Positions 25,538 through 37,165 of a stretch of DNA of 64,000 nucleotides are shown here, piece after piece. This stretch comes from Otis tarda (taxonomy: Eukaryota > Chordata > Aves > Otidiformes > Otididae): positions 29,087,501-29,151,500 of the forward strand of contig CM048552.1 of the NCBI GenBank assembly GCA_026413225.1. The letters run 5' to 3'. Position 1 is the stretch's first letter; every line of letters begins with the position of its first letter. The notes under the pieces were generated by a model. The model was not told where the DNA came from and did no database searches. It worked only from the letters and a program-made list of their open reading frames with translations. Position numbers and translations under genes: made by a program.

Positions 25538-27939
25538 AATAGAGGAAATGGTATCTGGAGTATAAATCACAAAGATGATGATTAGGTTTCTCATTTAGAT
25601 TAACTTCAATAAAGATGATCTGAAAAAAAAATGGCAAAAGAAGGATAAAAAGAAAACCAGGAAAGTGTAGGATGGAACTGGGAGAAGAGACACTCCCTAC
25701 AATTACGGAGAACAGCATACCTACTGAGCTCACAAACTGGCTAAGGGGATGGAGAAGTGAATGGCTGAGCAAAAGAAGTCAATGAAAGAAAGCAGCAGCT
25801 TCAAGTACACACTTTTTATCAAATTTGTCAGCTCCAATCATAAAAACAATTTTATTTTTTCATATCACTTTCTGTGTCAATTCCTTTTTCATGGCAGAAG
25901 TCATTTAAATTTTTTGAAAATAAAGAAATTCCAACAGAAGGGTACAGTTGACAAAATCTGTTGCTGTTACTGGCACTGTCAGCTCAGCCCAAGAGCTGAC
26001 TGATAAAAAGTGAGAACCTGCTGTATCCAAGAGCTTGTCCTTGGACACTTGCTAGGAAAAGTCACCTTCAGCTACAATTTATGTACAGATTATGCATGAA
26101 AGAAGACAAGAGTTTTGTTCTTGCCAATTGCTCAGTATGAAGTGTTAGTTTCTCAGCAGACAACAGAAGTAAGTTGCCAGTGATCCTTGAAGCTAAAGTT
26201 CCCTTTTGCAATTACAGAAGAGAGTTCTTTTACTAACACTGTCTACAAGAAATACCATTTAAATGTCCCCAAAGCAGTTATTGATGTATGGTATTTGGAT
26301 TATGGAGCTGGCGAGTTATTTGATGCTGCCTAACAACTCTCACTTTTGTGTAAACATGGATTTAAATACCTATCAAGCAGATTATTAGTGTTCTGCTTAG
26401 TTGTCAAGAAATACTGAAACTGTTAAAATCCAGGAACTGTTAAGATTGGGAACTGAACAACACTTTTTTTTGGAGAGTCTAGGGCAATGGGTATCTGTTG
26501 TTTTGCCAATGACATTTGATGAGATTTAAAGCATATACAACTCCCCTAGACACCACCTACTTTATTTGCTTGGTATTTCCTAGCAGTACACCAAAGCTAT
26601 TCTGACGCAGCTAAAATGAAATGTGGGAACACGTTCAGCAGAAATTCTGTCATATTTTGTTACATTTTTGGCACTGTATTTTTTACACTGCCATATTGTA
26701 CCCAGAAATATTAAGAACTGGCTAATAATGGTGGAAATGGGTCCCAAGGAACAAAAAAGATCAACTGGTAACTGAAGACTCAATCAAGCTCATGGTAAAG
26801 CTGATAAGAGTGTTAAGCACCGAGGGAAGAGTTAATGTAAGATGCATCTGTAGAGAAAAGCAGAGCTAATTTTGGAGTAAATTGTAAATAAAAACTCAAA
26901 TGAGACTAAAGCATTCCAAGAATGAGCAAAAGCCCACTGACAGAAAAGAAGGATCAATACTAATTCCTTACTTCTATGATATCTGTCTAAAGTTTAAAAA
27001 CAATATAATTTTTTTGAATTTAAATAAGTGCTGAAAATGTTAAAGAATATGTGATTTGTAAAATAACTATGAAAAACACCTAATTCTATATAGTTTAGTC
27101 AGTAGACTTTTTTTTTCTGATTAATATTGTTTTCATTTAATCTTACAACCTTAGCATTAGATTTTGAACTTAAATGATGAGACCCTTGATTACTACAAAG
27201 GAGTATAATTTATCAAAAAGGAGTTGTAGATTTAGGTAATTCAAGGATGTTACAAGATATTATTTTATTGTAACAGTCACCACTTATTTTGTCATTAAAA
27301 CATTTAAATGTTTTAGCTGGCATTTTAAACCAGCTATTAGAAAATAACTTCTGTTTACAGCCTAATAACACCTAAATATATACTGGCTTTCTTAACTCTA
27401 TGGGGAACCCTTTCAAAACAATAAATGGAGATACAGCAATAAAACTCCCAGCAAAGTCCACAAGAGGCATATGGCTCAACACATTCTCCTACGTGTGTTG
27501 TATCAGCTATCAGCCTGTTCTACAATATGCTTTTAAGTAAACACAAAACTGAATATTAACTGAGAAACGGGTACACATTATTATGTTTAGTCAGTTTAAA
27601 CTACATATAAGCAACTGATTCATCTTATATTGAAAGAAAGAAAAAAAAAACCTGTTGAGTTTCATCCAGGAAAGCCAGATATAAAAATTAACAGCAGATG
27701 AAATGTAATGTTCATGAAAATCAGCATTATATTAAAAATTATGTCTTCATTTTATTAGAAATACAAGACTCTCTCAATATTTAAAAACTTTAGAGCAACC
27801 AAGTTCCATGTGCTCTTTTCACTATATATTGAATAGTATTTCCGTTTTATTAATTTGTATCATGTGATTGATAGTACTAAGGGGTGTGACTCACTTGCTG
27901 AATTTGTACCCCATGAAGATTTAGTCAGGCATTAGTGCA

Positions 27940-28085
27940 AGTGGCCACTCCATTGACAGCCAGAAGCTGGGGTAAAAAGACACTTCAACCCCATTATGTG
28001 CTTGAAGTGGCGGTGGCCTGCCCAGTTCCAGGGATGCCCCCCACCTGGGAACACCTAGTGCTGCTCCATGTGAGCCCAAAAACTT
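27940..28085. other. GC-richer unclassified intronic block
   Basis: This short block is visibly richer in G and C than its flanks (GGCGGTGGCC, GATGCCCCCCACC). It matches no repeat I can name and has no coding signal. Confidence 0.3.
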
Positions 28086-28334
28086 AAGGAACTGCTAATA
28101 TACTGCTAAAACTGCACATCATACAGCTATATACTGTACAGAACACACTTCTGTGTGCATATGTGTATGTGCATATATGCTATTCTGCAGTTTTAGTTTA
28201 AAATTATGTGCCTTATTATATGCTGCAAAATCAAAGATTGTTCCTTAGAGGCTTACAAGTGTGGCTATGGATTCCTGGTTTTAGTTGATACTGTCAGGTG
28301 AAGAAAAAAGGTTAATTTATATTAGAACAGGCAG

Positions 28335-28378
28335 CAGGTAGTCTACAGCTATCTCCCAGGTAGTCTATAGATATCTCC
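28335..28378 (+). repeat. 22-bp tandem duplication
   Basis: Two adjacent 22-bp units both begin CAGGTAGTCTA and end TATCTCC. They differ at two internal positions. Confidence 0.8.
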
Positions 28379-29285
28379 TATATAAATAACATACCAAATG
28401 CTCCTCCTTAATCAACTTCTATCCATTTATTAGTTTCCACAGATTAAAAAGAAAAAAAAAAAACCCACATTAATCGACCATATATGAAGCCATATATAAC
28501 AATTTGGAAGAAAAAAAAATAATGTGGCAAACGTAGTCATGATTTAGGGAAAAATATTTTTAGCTAAGGTTCTAATAATCAAAGTGATGTAGTTGTGTAT
28601 GAAACACTAAAATAGTAAAGATTTTTTCCTATTGGATATAGACACAATCTTCAGATGTTATAAACTGATGAAACTCATTGCTTGCTTGATATAAATTATG
28701 TTGCTGGCAATAAACTGGATTTTGAGAGAAAAGAAATCACTTTGCCATCAAGTCACAATCAATTTTATTTACAGTGGGAAGGAGAATGCTTCTGGAAAAG
28801 CATTCCATTGAATTTTTCATTGTTGCAGTCTGTGCTGGAACTGGCTGTTCAGGGCAACTGTTTTCAAACATTGTACTGATACAAAATAAAATACTGGAAA
28901 AATCTTGCACACAGTTTAATATTCTATCTTAATATTCATAACTGGGATATACCGTGAGCTAACACAGAGGCAACATTTGAAATAATGGACTAGGCCCTAT
29001 CTGTGTTTAAAAAGGCAGAATTATAGAAAATCGGTGCTGATTTTGTCCAATAAAAGGTTTGCTTGAGGGTCTTCTGCAGAAGTATTACCTGAGTTTACAG
29101 GACAAGAACACATGTATTACAAGTTTTTGAAAAGTGTCTGTTCATGTGCTATTGTAACTCACTTTAGCTGCAGACTTCAAAGAAGCCGCTCTCCCCTCTA
29201 CAGGACTCAAAGAGCAGTGTTGTTTTGTAGAGGGAAAAAAGGCACAAGGGACTGTGTATGAAGAATGTATTTTAGAACCTCAGAA

Positions 29286-29486
29286 ATCATAGAATCATAG
29301 AATGGTTTGAGTTGGAAGGGACCTTAAAGATGATCTGGTTCCAACCCCCTCTCCCTGCCCGCCAGGGGACATCTTCCACTAGACCAGGTTGCTCAAAGCC
29401 CCATCCAACCTGGCCTTGAACACTTCCAGGGATGGGGCATCCACAGTTTCTGCAGGCAACCTGTTCCAGTGCCTCACTGCCCTCAA
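29286..29486 (-). mobile_element. CR1 LINE 3' end, minus strand
   Basis: The plus strand shows the reverse complement of a CR1 3' end. Terminal octamers (ATCATAGAATCATAGAATGG) are followed by GTTGGAAGGGACCTTAAAGA, then the CCACTAGACCAGGTTGCTCA block, GATGGGGCATCCAC and CCTGTTCCAGTGCCTCAC. About 200 bp are preserved and the element is 5'-truncated, so it is non-coding. It has the same transcriptional orientation as FOXP2. It covers the same CR1 portion as the copy at 13680-13889. Degenerate similarity may continue a little past 29486. Confidence 0.95.
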
Positions 29487-32400
29487 TTACTTTGTGATTT
29501 TTAAAACCTTCCCCTTAAATATATGAAATGGCATTTCCTGGATTACAGCTTATCTGTGCTTTACAACATACACATTGAAGGAAGTTATTGTACATTTCTA
29601 ATACATTTTCTGCTCTAAACAATGAGAATTTTCCTTCTGTAATGGAATTTCCCTTTAAAATAAAATGAACAAAACAAAACTGTACTTAAGAAAGGATATC
29701 TCCAAAACTCCTAATGAAGATGCTTGTAACATTCAATAAAAATATTCATGTGACTAACATCTCTAGGCAAACCTTTTACCAAACAATAAGCAAAAAAAAC
29801 CCCAACCCTCTTCCATATTTTAAATGCTATCTTTAACCTCAGAGACATTCTTCACATGAACATCCACATTTTCTATTAAATTGCTACTTTTAGACAGTAG
29901 TCTGTGTACTGTGATCCTCTTAATCCACAATTCAAGACTGATAATCATTCTTTCCTTTGTACATTTCTAGGGATCTGCTGAAATGCTTGACTGCCTAAAC
30001 TACAGTAATTTCCTTTATGCAATTGGAAATTAAATTTTGCAGAAGTAGAGAGTGATTTAAAAAAAAAAATTCCTTTTAAGAAACTTAATACAGCAGAGAA
30101 AATTCAAGAGGAACAGACATCCACAGCTCTGTAGGAACACAGGGAGGCAGAACAAAACACATGGAAGAAATGATAATTTTACAGTTTCATCAGATGTACT
30201 TTCCTCACCCAAGCTGACATATAGTACAGTATATCTCATAAACATAGAACTCGTGTTATTTTTATCTTGTAATACTTTTTTCTCATCTCTTTAATACACC
30301 AATGAAGAACACTGACTGCATAATAAATGTTTTCCCCCTGCTTATCAGTCATTTTCCCTGGGAAACGCCCAAGCTCTTTACTTTATATTCTATCAGTTCA
30401 AACTGTACCAAAATGACTAGGTTCAGTAAAATAAATAATGCATTCCCTAGAATGTCATATGACTGAAAAATCAAATTTGAGTGGCTATAGGAATTAAAAA
30501 AAAACAGTTAAAAAGAAAAGAAAGTGTGGCCCTACTATTGTGTTCACTAGGGAGCACTGAAAAGATAAAAAGGATTGCAAGGCTAGGCAATAACTTAAAG
30601 AATGTAGCAACTAAATTTAATTAATAGCATATTAGACATTGAATTTATATGAAATTATATTACATACAGAAAAACTGCTCAAAGAATTATCTTTTTTTCT
30701 TCACTTAAAAGCCCTAACTCTACTAAATATTTTCATAGATATGGAACACCAAATAGTGGTAACAGTCCATCAAAGATGCTACAATAAATAATTTGGATTC
30801 TCTGAAAAGTTGTCCAGCTAAAAGTTCTGCTTAAGATTTTTTTTTTACACAGATTCAGGCTTTGGAGATGAGTATATAAAATCATATCCTTGTTAGTTTG
30901 ATCTGTGCTTTACATGAATGTTTGTACGAAGGTCCAGACACCAGATTTACTTAGACTCAGAAGTACGAAACCAAAACCAGACCCAAGCCATTGCCTATTC
31001 ACCATGCAGACCTTGTCTTTATTACCTGGTTATTCTTGATAGAACTGGGCGAGATCTTTCATAGAGATGACAATACCACCAAGGGCTGTCATTTGAGCTG
31101 TGGTTTTCCTCCAGCACAAATGAAACCACTCCCTATTTCACATCACATTACACACAGAAAGAGGCTGAAGTCAGGCCATAGACTGGCATAGACTTCATGT
31201 TTTCACATAGTTTTCCTCAAACACATATGGAACACTGAAAACTCATTCTTCTTTTATATCTCAATTTTTTTTCCTCTTTTGTAATCTGAAGTGTCCCTTA
31301 CAGGTCCTAATTTAGAAACAAAGTTGCTTATTTCTTTTCAAACGCACTCTTACAGTTAAAGAGGGTATCATATAAAAAACCTCATTTCTGTTCAGACAAG
31401 ACAAAAATGATAGATGGATCTATTCTATAATTCCACATTTTTCTAGCAGCTAGATATAAAACACAAGTATTAGGTAGGTAAGTGAATACTGAAGGTCAGT
31501 TATTTTCACATGGAAGTTTCATCTGATTGTTAAACCGATTGACCAGAGTTCCATCCTACCATTCAATCCAGCAGACTCCTTTCAACTTACTATAGATCCT
31601 GAAGGATGAGCAGTTTGGAAAGCTAACGTAGGAAGGGCACAATGTTTGAAGAGTCTCTTTTCTACTTCAATGTAAAATTAAAAGAAAAAAATTAAAAAGG
31701 TCAGCCATTATTTTTATTTCAACAGCAGCGCTAAATGTCAAAGTGGTTGGGTGTAAGTAAGCTTGTGAAGTGACTGTTCAAAGCACCCATGGGCCAAGGT
31801 AAGCACCTGAGCAAAGCAATCTGAAAGAACAGCCAAAAATTACTGGATTTAGTGTGAAGATTTCTGTAAATACATTAAAAAATCCCTCCTTCAGGGTTTC
31901 AATTATGATTCCACAGATCTAATAATTAAATATACTTCATGTGAAGTTGATTTGGCACTGAAATACTCTTGCATAAAGCAGTATTGTACTCAAGTATTGT
32001 GCAAAAAGTAATCAATTTGCACTCAAATAACCTTCATGTGTGGAGTGTTGGCATTTCCATTTTACAGACAGGAAAACTGAGCCACAGATGGCTTGCTCAA
32101 AATTATTGTCTTATTAGCAGCACTGGACAGCAAAATTCAGAAGATAAATCCATTTAGGGAGTACCTGACTCTGCGACTGCTAAGCCATTCAGTTCTAGAA
32201 AAGCAAAGTGAAAAATAAGACTATCTTTATGTGACAAAACATTCCAGTACATACTTAAGTCCCTTTTAATGGGAATATTCATACATTTCAAACTAAGTAT
32301 ATTTCAAGAGGTTGTTAAATCAATGCTACAGCGATGCCGTGAAGAGAATCGGGTTCTGGATATCTAGCACACCACGCTGCCGTTCCAACACAGAACTGAA

Positions 32401-32504
32401 ACACAAAACTCATATAGAGTGATTTAAATCGTATTATTACAGACTGGAACCTGTAGGTTCAACCACCAGGTTTGCAGATTAATGAGCAAAACAAAAAGTT
32501 TCCC

Positions 32505-32525
32505 TTTTTTTTTTTTTTTTTTTTT
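32505..32525 (+). repeat. T21 homopolymer
   Basis: Uninterrupted run of 21 T bases, the longest homopolymer I noticed in the window. No retroposed body or target duplication is recognisable beside it. Confidence 0.9.
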
Positions 32526-33239
32526 GCTTTTAAATACATTGTATACTATACATCATTCATAAAATACTGTTCTGTGATTAAATAGACATGAGCTACAGTG
32601 CCTAGATTGGAAACAATAAGCATCCTCAACCTCACTGAAATCTAAAGGAGCTGAAGGCACTTCTCTCTGTATTAGATCATTCCCTCTAGAACTGTATGAA
32701 GTAGCATTCCCACTTTCTGCATGCACAGTGGAAAAGAAAATTCTAAAAGCAAAATGAGACATAAGGAATTCTGAGCACATTTAAAAAGCAAAGGTATCTG
32801 TAATCTGGTCCTATTTTTGTACAATTCTTTCAACGGGTACAATATCACTGTATTGGTTTCTAGAAAACTGGTAGTCAACATAAAACGGTTAGATCCAGAT
32901 TGGTACGATACCCACAAGGTAAGGAAGAGGATCGCAGACTGCTTATCTGGGATTAAGTGCCTCATGGGTTCTTGTCCTTTCCTTGGGCTGGGTGCAAACA
33001 TAAAAGAGAGGGTGGTAAAATGATAAAAATATCTTGTGACTCCAACGTATTCAAATAAAAATAATCTGCTCTAACTGAAATTTCATATTGGAAACCAGCA
33101 AACAGATTTCCATCTAAATTATTTTGTCAACAGCATGGTGGTATCCTTGCTAACCTTATTTGGCACCAGTGAATAATTAGATACACAGGGGTGTGACTCC
33201 AGTTGAAGGTGTTGGCATTGTAGCACTCTGTGAAAATAT

Positions 33240-33490
33240 TAACTATGAGGTTAACTCCAATTTTCTCTTCTTTAATTAAATGCACATGGTACTAATGAGG
33301 TAACCTACTGTTCCTTGATAGCACTAATTAGCTAAGAGGAGAGTACACTCTCACACTGCAATTTAAACCTAAAAATAAGGTTGAAATATGCTAATTGCAG
33401 GCAATTTAAAACAGTACAAGTTGTAGAACTAGTCATAATAAGGGAAACTGACTGCTTTACAGCTCTGCAGCTGTAACTTTGGTTAAAATC
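33240..33490. promoter_or_regulatory. TAAT-rich block, candidate conserved enhancer
   Basis: This interval packs several homeodomain-like cores (CTTTAATTAAATG, GCACTAATTAGC), an octamer-like ATGCTAATTGCAGG and GCTCTGCAGCTGTAAC within 250 bp. It lacks simple repeats and transposon similarity. FOXP2 introns are known to contain many conserved non-coding elements, but conservation here is inferred from appearance only. Confidence 0.25.
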
Positions 33491-33740
33491 AAAACATGAC
33501 ACACAATTTCAGAATGATTTGGCAAAGTATCCAGCAGCCTCTTCAAAAATTGTTGCTTAATTCACAGGATACAACATAAACGGGGAAAAAAAAAAAGGAA
33601 AAAAAAAATCTTAGGATTTTTTCATCTAGAAAAAAGACAACCAATGTCTGATAAATAAGAACAAAATCTGGTGAAGTCTACATAGAAAAGTATCTTTTGT
33701 TTAGAGTAGTTTGAAGCTCTGATTTTTTCTAAACACTTAA

Positions 33741-33832
33741 GACTCTCATTTGTAGAGGTGTTAAGCAGCTGCCGCTTACACTGACGTCAATGGTGTCCTG
33801 GGTGCTCAACTCAACTGAAAGTCTGGCCCTAA
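33741..33832. repeat. Old palindromic amniote repeat fragment (tentative)
   Basis: The segment reads GAGGTGTTAAGCAGCTG, then CACTGACGTCAATGG, then GGGTGCTCAACTCAACTGAA and GTCTGGCCC. This resembles a widespread ancient amniote interspersed repeat that I recall with a near-palindromic core (CATTGACTTCAATGGGAG, then GGTGCTCAGCACCTCTGAA). The assignment is from memory and the copy is degenerate, so family and strand are left open. Confidence 0.4.
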
Positions 33833-36800
33833 AATTAGACTTTTGAATGGAAAAAAAAAGAATAAAAAGAAACATGCTTTCTTTAAAGAAAGTATATTTT
33901 AAAGAACAAATCTGTGATTCTATGTACAACTTAGAAGTTCCCAAAATAGCAACGCTTTGTACTGTAACATCAAGGGTATTCTTTACGAGGTAACACAATA
34001 GATGTTGTGTTCAGCTCAAGATGGTTCAGCTTAGCCAGTGAATTGTAGACAAAGTTGCATAGCACATTGATTTGTAATAGCAATTTCAAATTTCTTGATT
34101 TAGAGCTCCTACTGTTGAGCAGAGCAGAGAAGATGGACAACAGTCTTTCACTATACAAGATATTTTGTTGACTAATGCCTGGAGTGACAATGGCCTGAGC
34201 CTTGGGCAGAGACAGCTTGCTTTTTAATTTTCTTTTTCCTCTTTTACTGAAAAAGAGTAGCAATGCAAATACCTCTATCACAAGAAGACAACAGGATTAC
34301 AAGATAGTGATCCCTTAACAAGACACAAAGTACAGATCTTGACCGAATATAGGCACAGGAAAAGCCTTGAACTGAATGAAAATAGCATCTCCCACATAAC
34401 CGAAATAATTAATCTTATTTTCTGAATTGCTAAAAAAATGAACACTAAGGAAAGTGATAACACCTGTGTTGTCATGCCAGAAAGAAATACAGTCTGTTCA
34501 TATCTATCTATAGATATGAATACATACTGCATATCTTATAATCAGCAGACTTCCATAAAGCATAATGAATGCTCAATAAAAAGTACATAGTAAGTTGTCT
34601 GACTTCGCGCTATGTCTTCTGTTTTAATTTTAATCAATTATATATGGCTACTCTTCATTTTTCAGGGATTCAAAATTTAATTCTTCTTTAGGAATGTCAG
34701 ATCAATGCTGTTGTGGTGTCCAGTTCCCTAATTCAAGGCAATAAAGCTATATTGCAGAAGGGTCCACAGAATGTCCATTTTACATTTCCTAAGACACTAC
34801 TAACACTGGTAGACTTTCACTGAGGACTACAGCTATGACATGTTACAAGAAGAGTGCAAGAGTAATCAAAAGAGTTACTAATGCCTCTTTTGCCAGGTTA
34901 TTCTCAGCAATATCACAGAATCTATTTAGTAGTATTTACAGGTTACATGAGTGGATGGACTATTTTCTGCTGCAGGGGAGAACACAAGTCTAAGCTGGGC
35001 ATCAGATTCTTCCCAACTCCAATTCAATAACTGATTTAATTCTGCACATGTGAGCAAGACTAATGAAATGTTAATAGATAGGTTGATTCAACTACCAGCA
35101 TCTATGCACGTCAGCTTACGCTCTGGCTCTAGCTAATGCCAATCTCAAAAAGCAAAACCTCCTCTGCTCCCCAAACCAAAATTTCTGTCCAAGAGATAAT
35201 ACACATTATGGGCTGTGCATGTAAACAGCAACTGTCCTGACCTAGGGGATTACTGTGGAAACGAGATGGAAGCATGCTCAGATGCTGTCCTATTTACTTA
35301 CATGATTTTCTGCGTGGCTCAGGAAATTACTCGTACTCCACATACAAATGCTGCCTTAAATGTGTATATATTAAAAATAATAAAAACTACTGAAGTAGTT
35401 GGTTTTTTGTTTTGAATATTTATTTAAAGTTTTTAAAAAAAACCCCTTCTATTTGAAATCAATATATTTAACATCAAGTTCATGGCTGCCTTATAGAGAG
35501 GAACAGGGACACAAATATGCAATAATTCTGCCTGTCCATTTCTAATAACTAAATGAACTCCTCCTATAACAGCAGAAGTGAGGTTGGTTATCCAGGCTCG
35601 CTCCCAGAACGTTAGGCAACCAAACTAGAGTGCAAAGACGTGTATGGCTATAACCCATCCACCTCTGGAACATCTGGAAGAAGAGCAAGGCATTGGAGCA
35701 GAAATACTCTCTTATTCCATGAATAACTCAAAAAGGCTTATTAAAAACTCGTCTGTTCAAATTCCTTAATTATTTTCCAAAGCTTGTGGTCAGAAGAGCT
35801 ATACACTTAACAAAATAATGTAAAAGTAATCACTAGCCCAAAATAATTACAAAAAAAAAAAAAGAAATAAGGGCAAGTAAGTGTCAATTACACAGTCCAG
35901 AAAGTGTTAAAAAGGGATCTGGAAGGTCTTTTTTTGTCTTTTTATTTGCTCATTTTTCAGGCTTTTTTTTTTTCCCTAGCATCAAAAGACTTCCCATAGA
36001 AGTCTGTGAGAAATTCAGTAGAACTAAGTTAGCTTGAGTCTGATTCCTAGCTGGTTTAAAGCAGTATTGGTAAAGGTGATGGAATCATACAGTTCTCCAA
36101 TATGCACACCATCATCGTGTAACGTCCACGTTGCATGTCATTTACTTCTGACGTAGAAAGCATAACTGCAGTGAGTCCTAAATGATACTGGAAGGTATCT
36201 ATACTGACCAACTTTGACTGACCCTCTGCATGCAAACATCTCCAATGACAACAAGTCAAGTAGAAGTAAAAACTTTTCTAAATGCAAAGATAATTAACCA
36301 CACAATAACATCCTACTGAAATGATGCACATAACTCAAATTGATTAGAAAAAAGATTGCCGTTTTATCCGGTTGATGGTTATATTGTAAAGCGATAAAGT
36401 CAGGTTAACTCTAAAGAAAAGCTTTACCATCTTCAGCTTACATCTTTAAGTTCTTGCCAGTCTTTTCTTTCTTAAATAGAGTTTTCATTCCATTAAGAGT
36501 GTGCTAATAAGTGAATGAGAGATTTTATAGGTAGCTAACAGGCTATAAAGCAAACACTTACCAGTCAAGATAAGCACCACAGAAATCAATACAATCTTAA
36601 ATAATTTGCTAAAGGACGAAGCTACATCTTAAAAATAAAGTTGTTCCCTTTCTGTTCCTTCTTGAAGAGTGATTTAAAGAAAAATAACTCTAATTAATTA
36701 ATAGCTATCTTCTTTAAACCTCTTGCTCACACCTTTTAGGTTGTTCTCACAGACTTACCAGTTGAATTTTGAGGATAAAGAATAGGAAGAAATCTGATGC

Positions 36801-36977
36801 CGTTGGGTGCTACACTGAATCCAATAACTACAGTTCTTACTTTTTTTCCTTGGACATACCCAAATTTAAAATAGGATTTTCTTTTTGTTCTTGAAAATAA
36901 ATAGTACTGCCCACCTGTGCCATCGCCCTGGGAAGCAGAAAGCAGACAGACCTTGTTCTAGTCTTGTTTGTCCTGTA

Positions 36978-36997
36978 ACCAGCTGTTGGCAGCTGGT
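36978..36997. repeat. Perfect hairpin built from two CAGCTG E-boxes
   Basis: ACCAGCTG, loop TTGG, CAGCTGGT. The stem is 8 bp and perfect, and each arm contains CAGCTG, an E-box form bound by bHLH factors. The two E-boxes are 10 bp apart, about one helical turn. Confidence 0.7.
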
Positions 36998-37130
36998 GCC
37001 CTCAGCTTCTGCTTCCTGAGGAGTAGGGATTTTCTCAACTGTTTGGCCCAGATTTCCAGCACAAAGCGTCCCACACAGTGCGTAAAGCTCAGTTTCAAAT
37101 ATTCAACCCAGCTCATCAACAGCATTGGCC

Positions 37131-37165
37131 TATATATGCATACACATATATATAAATATATAAAA
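37131..37165. repeat. AT-rich TATATA microsatellite-like stretch
   Basis: Alternating TA/CA-type dinucleotides with interruptions. Simple sequence only. Confidence 0.6.

Larger units (their letters stand above)
24390..29285 (-). other. FOXP2: Intronic DNA between the direct repeat and the minus-strand CR1
   Basis: AT-rich intron. It holds an AGC microsatellite (24705-24725), a TTTG plus T15 run (25511-25537), a GC-richer block at about 27940-28085 and a 22-bp tandem duplication (28335-28378). One minus-strand open frame of 131 codons (25008-25403) has no recognisable domain and is taken as chance. Confidence 0.7.
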
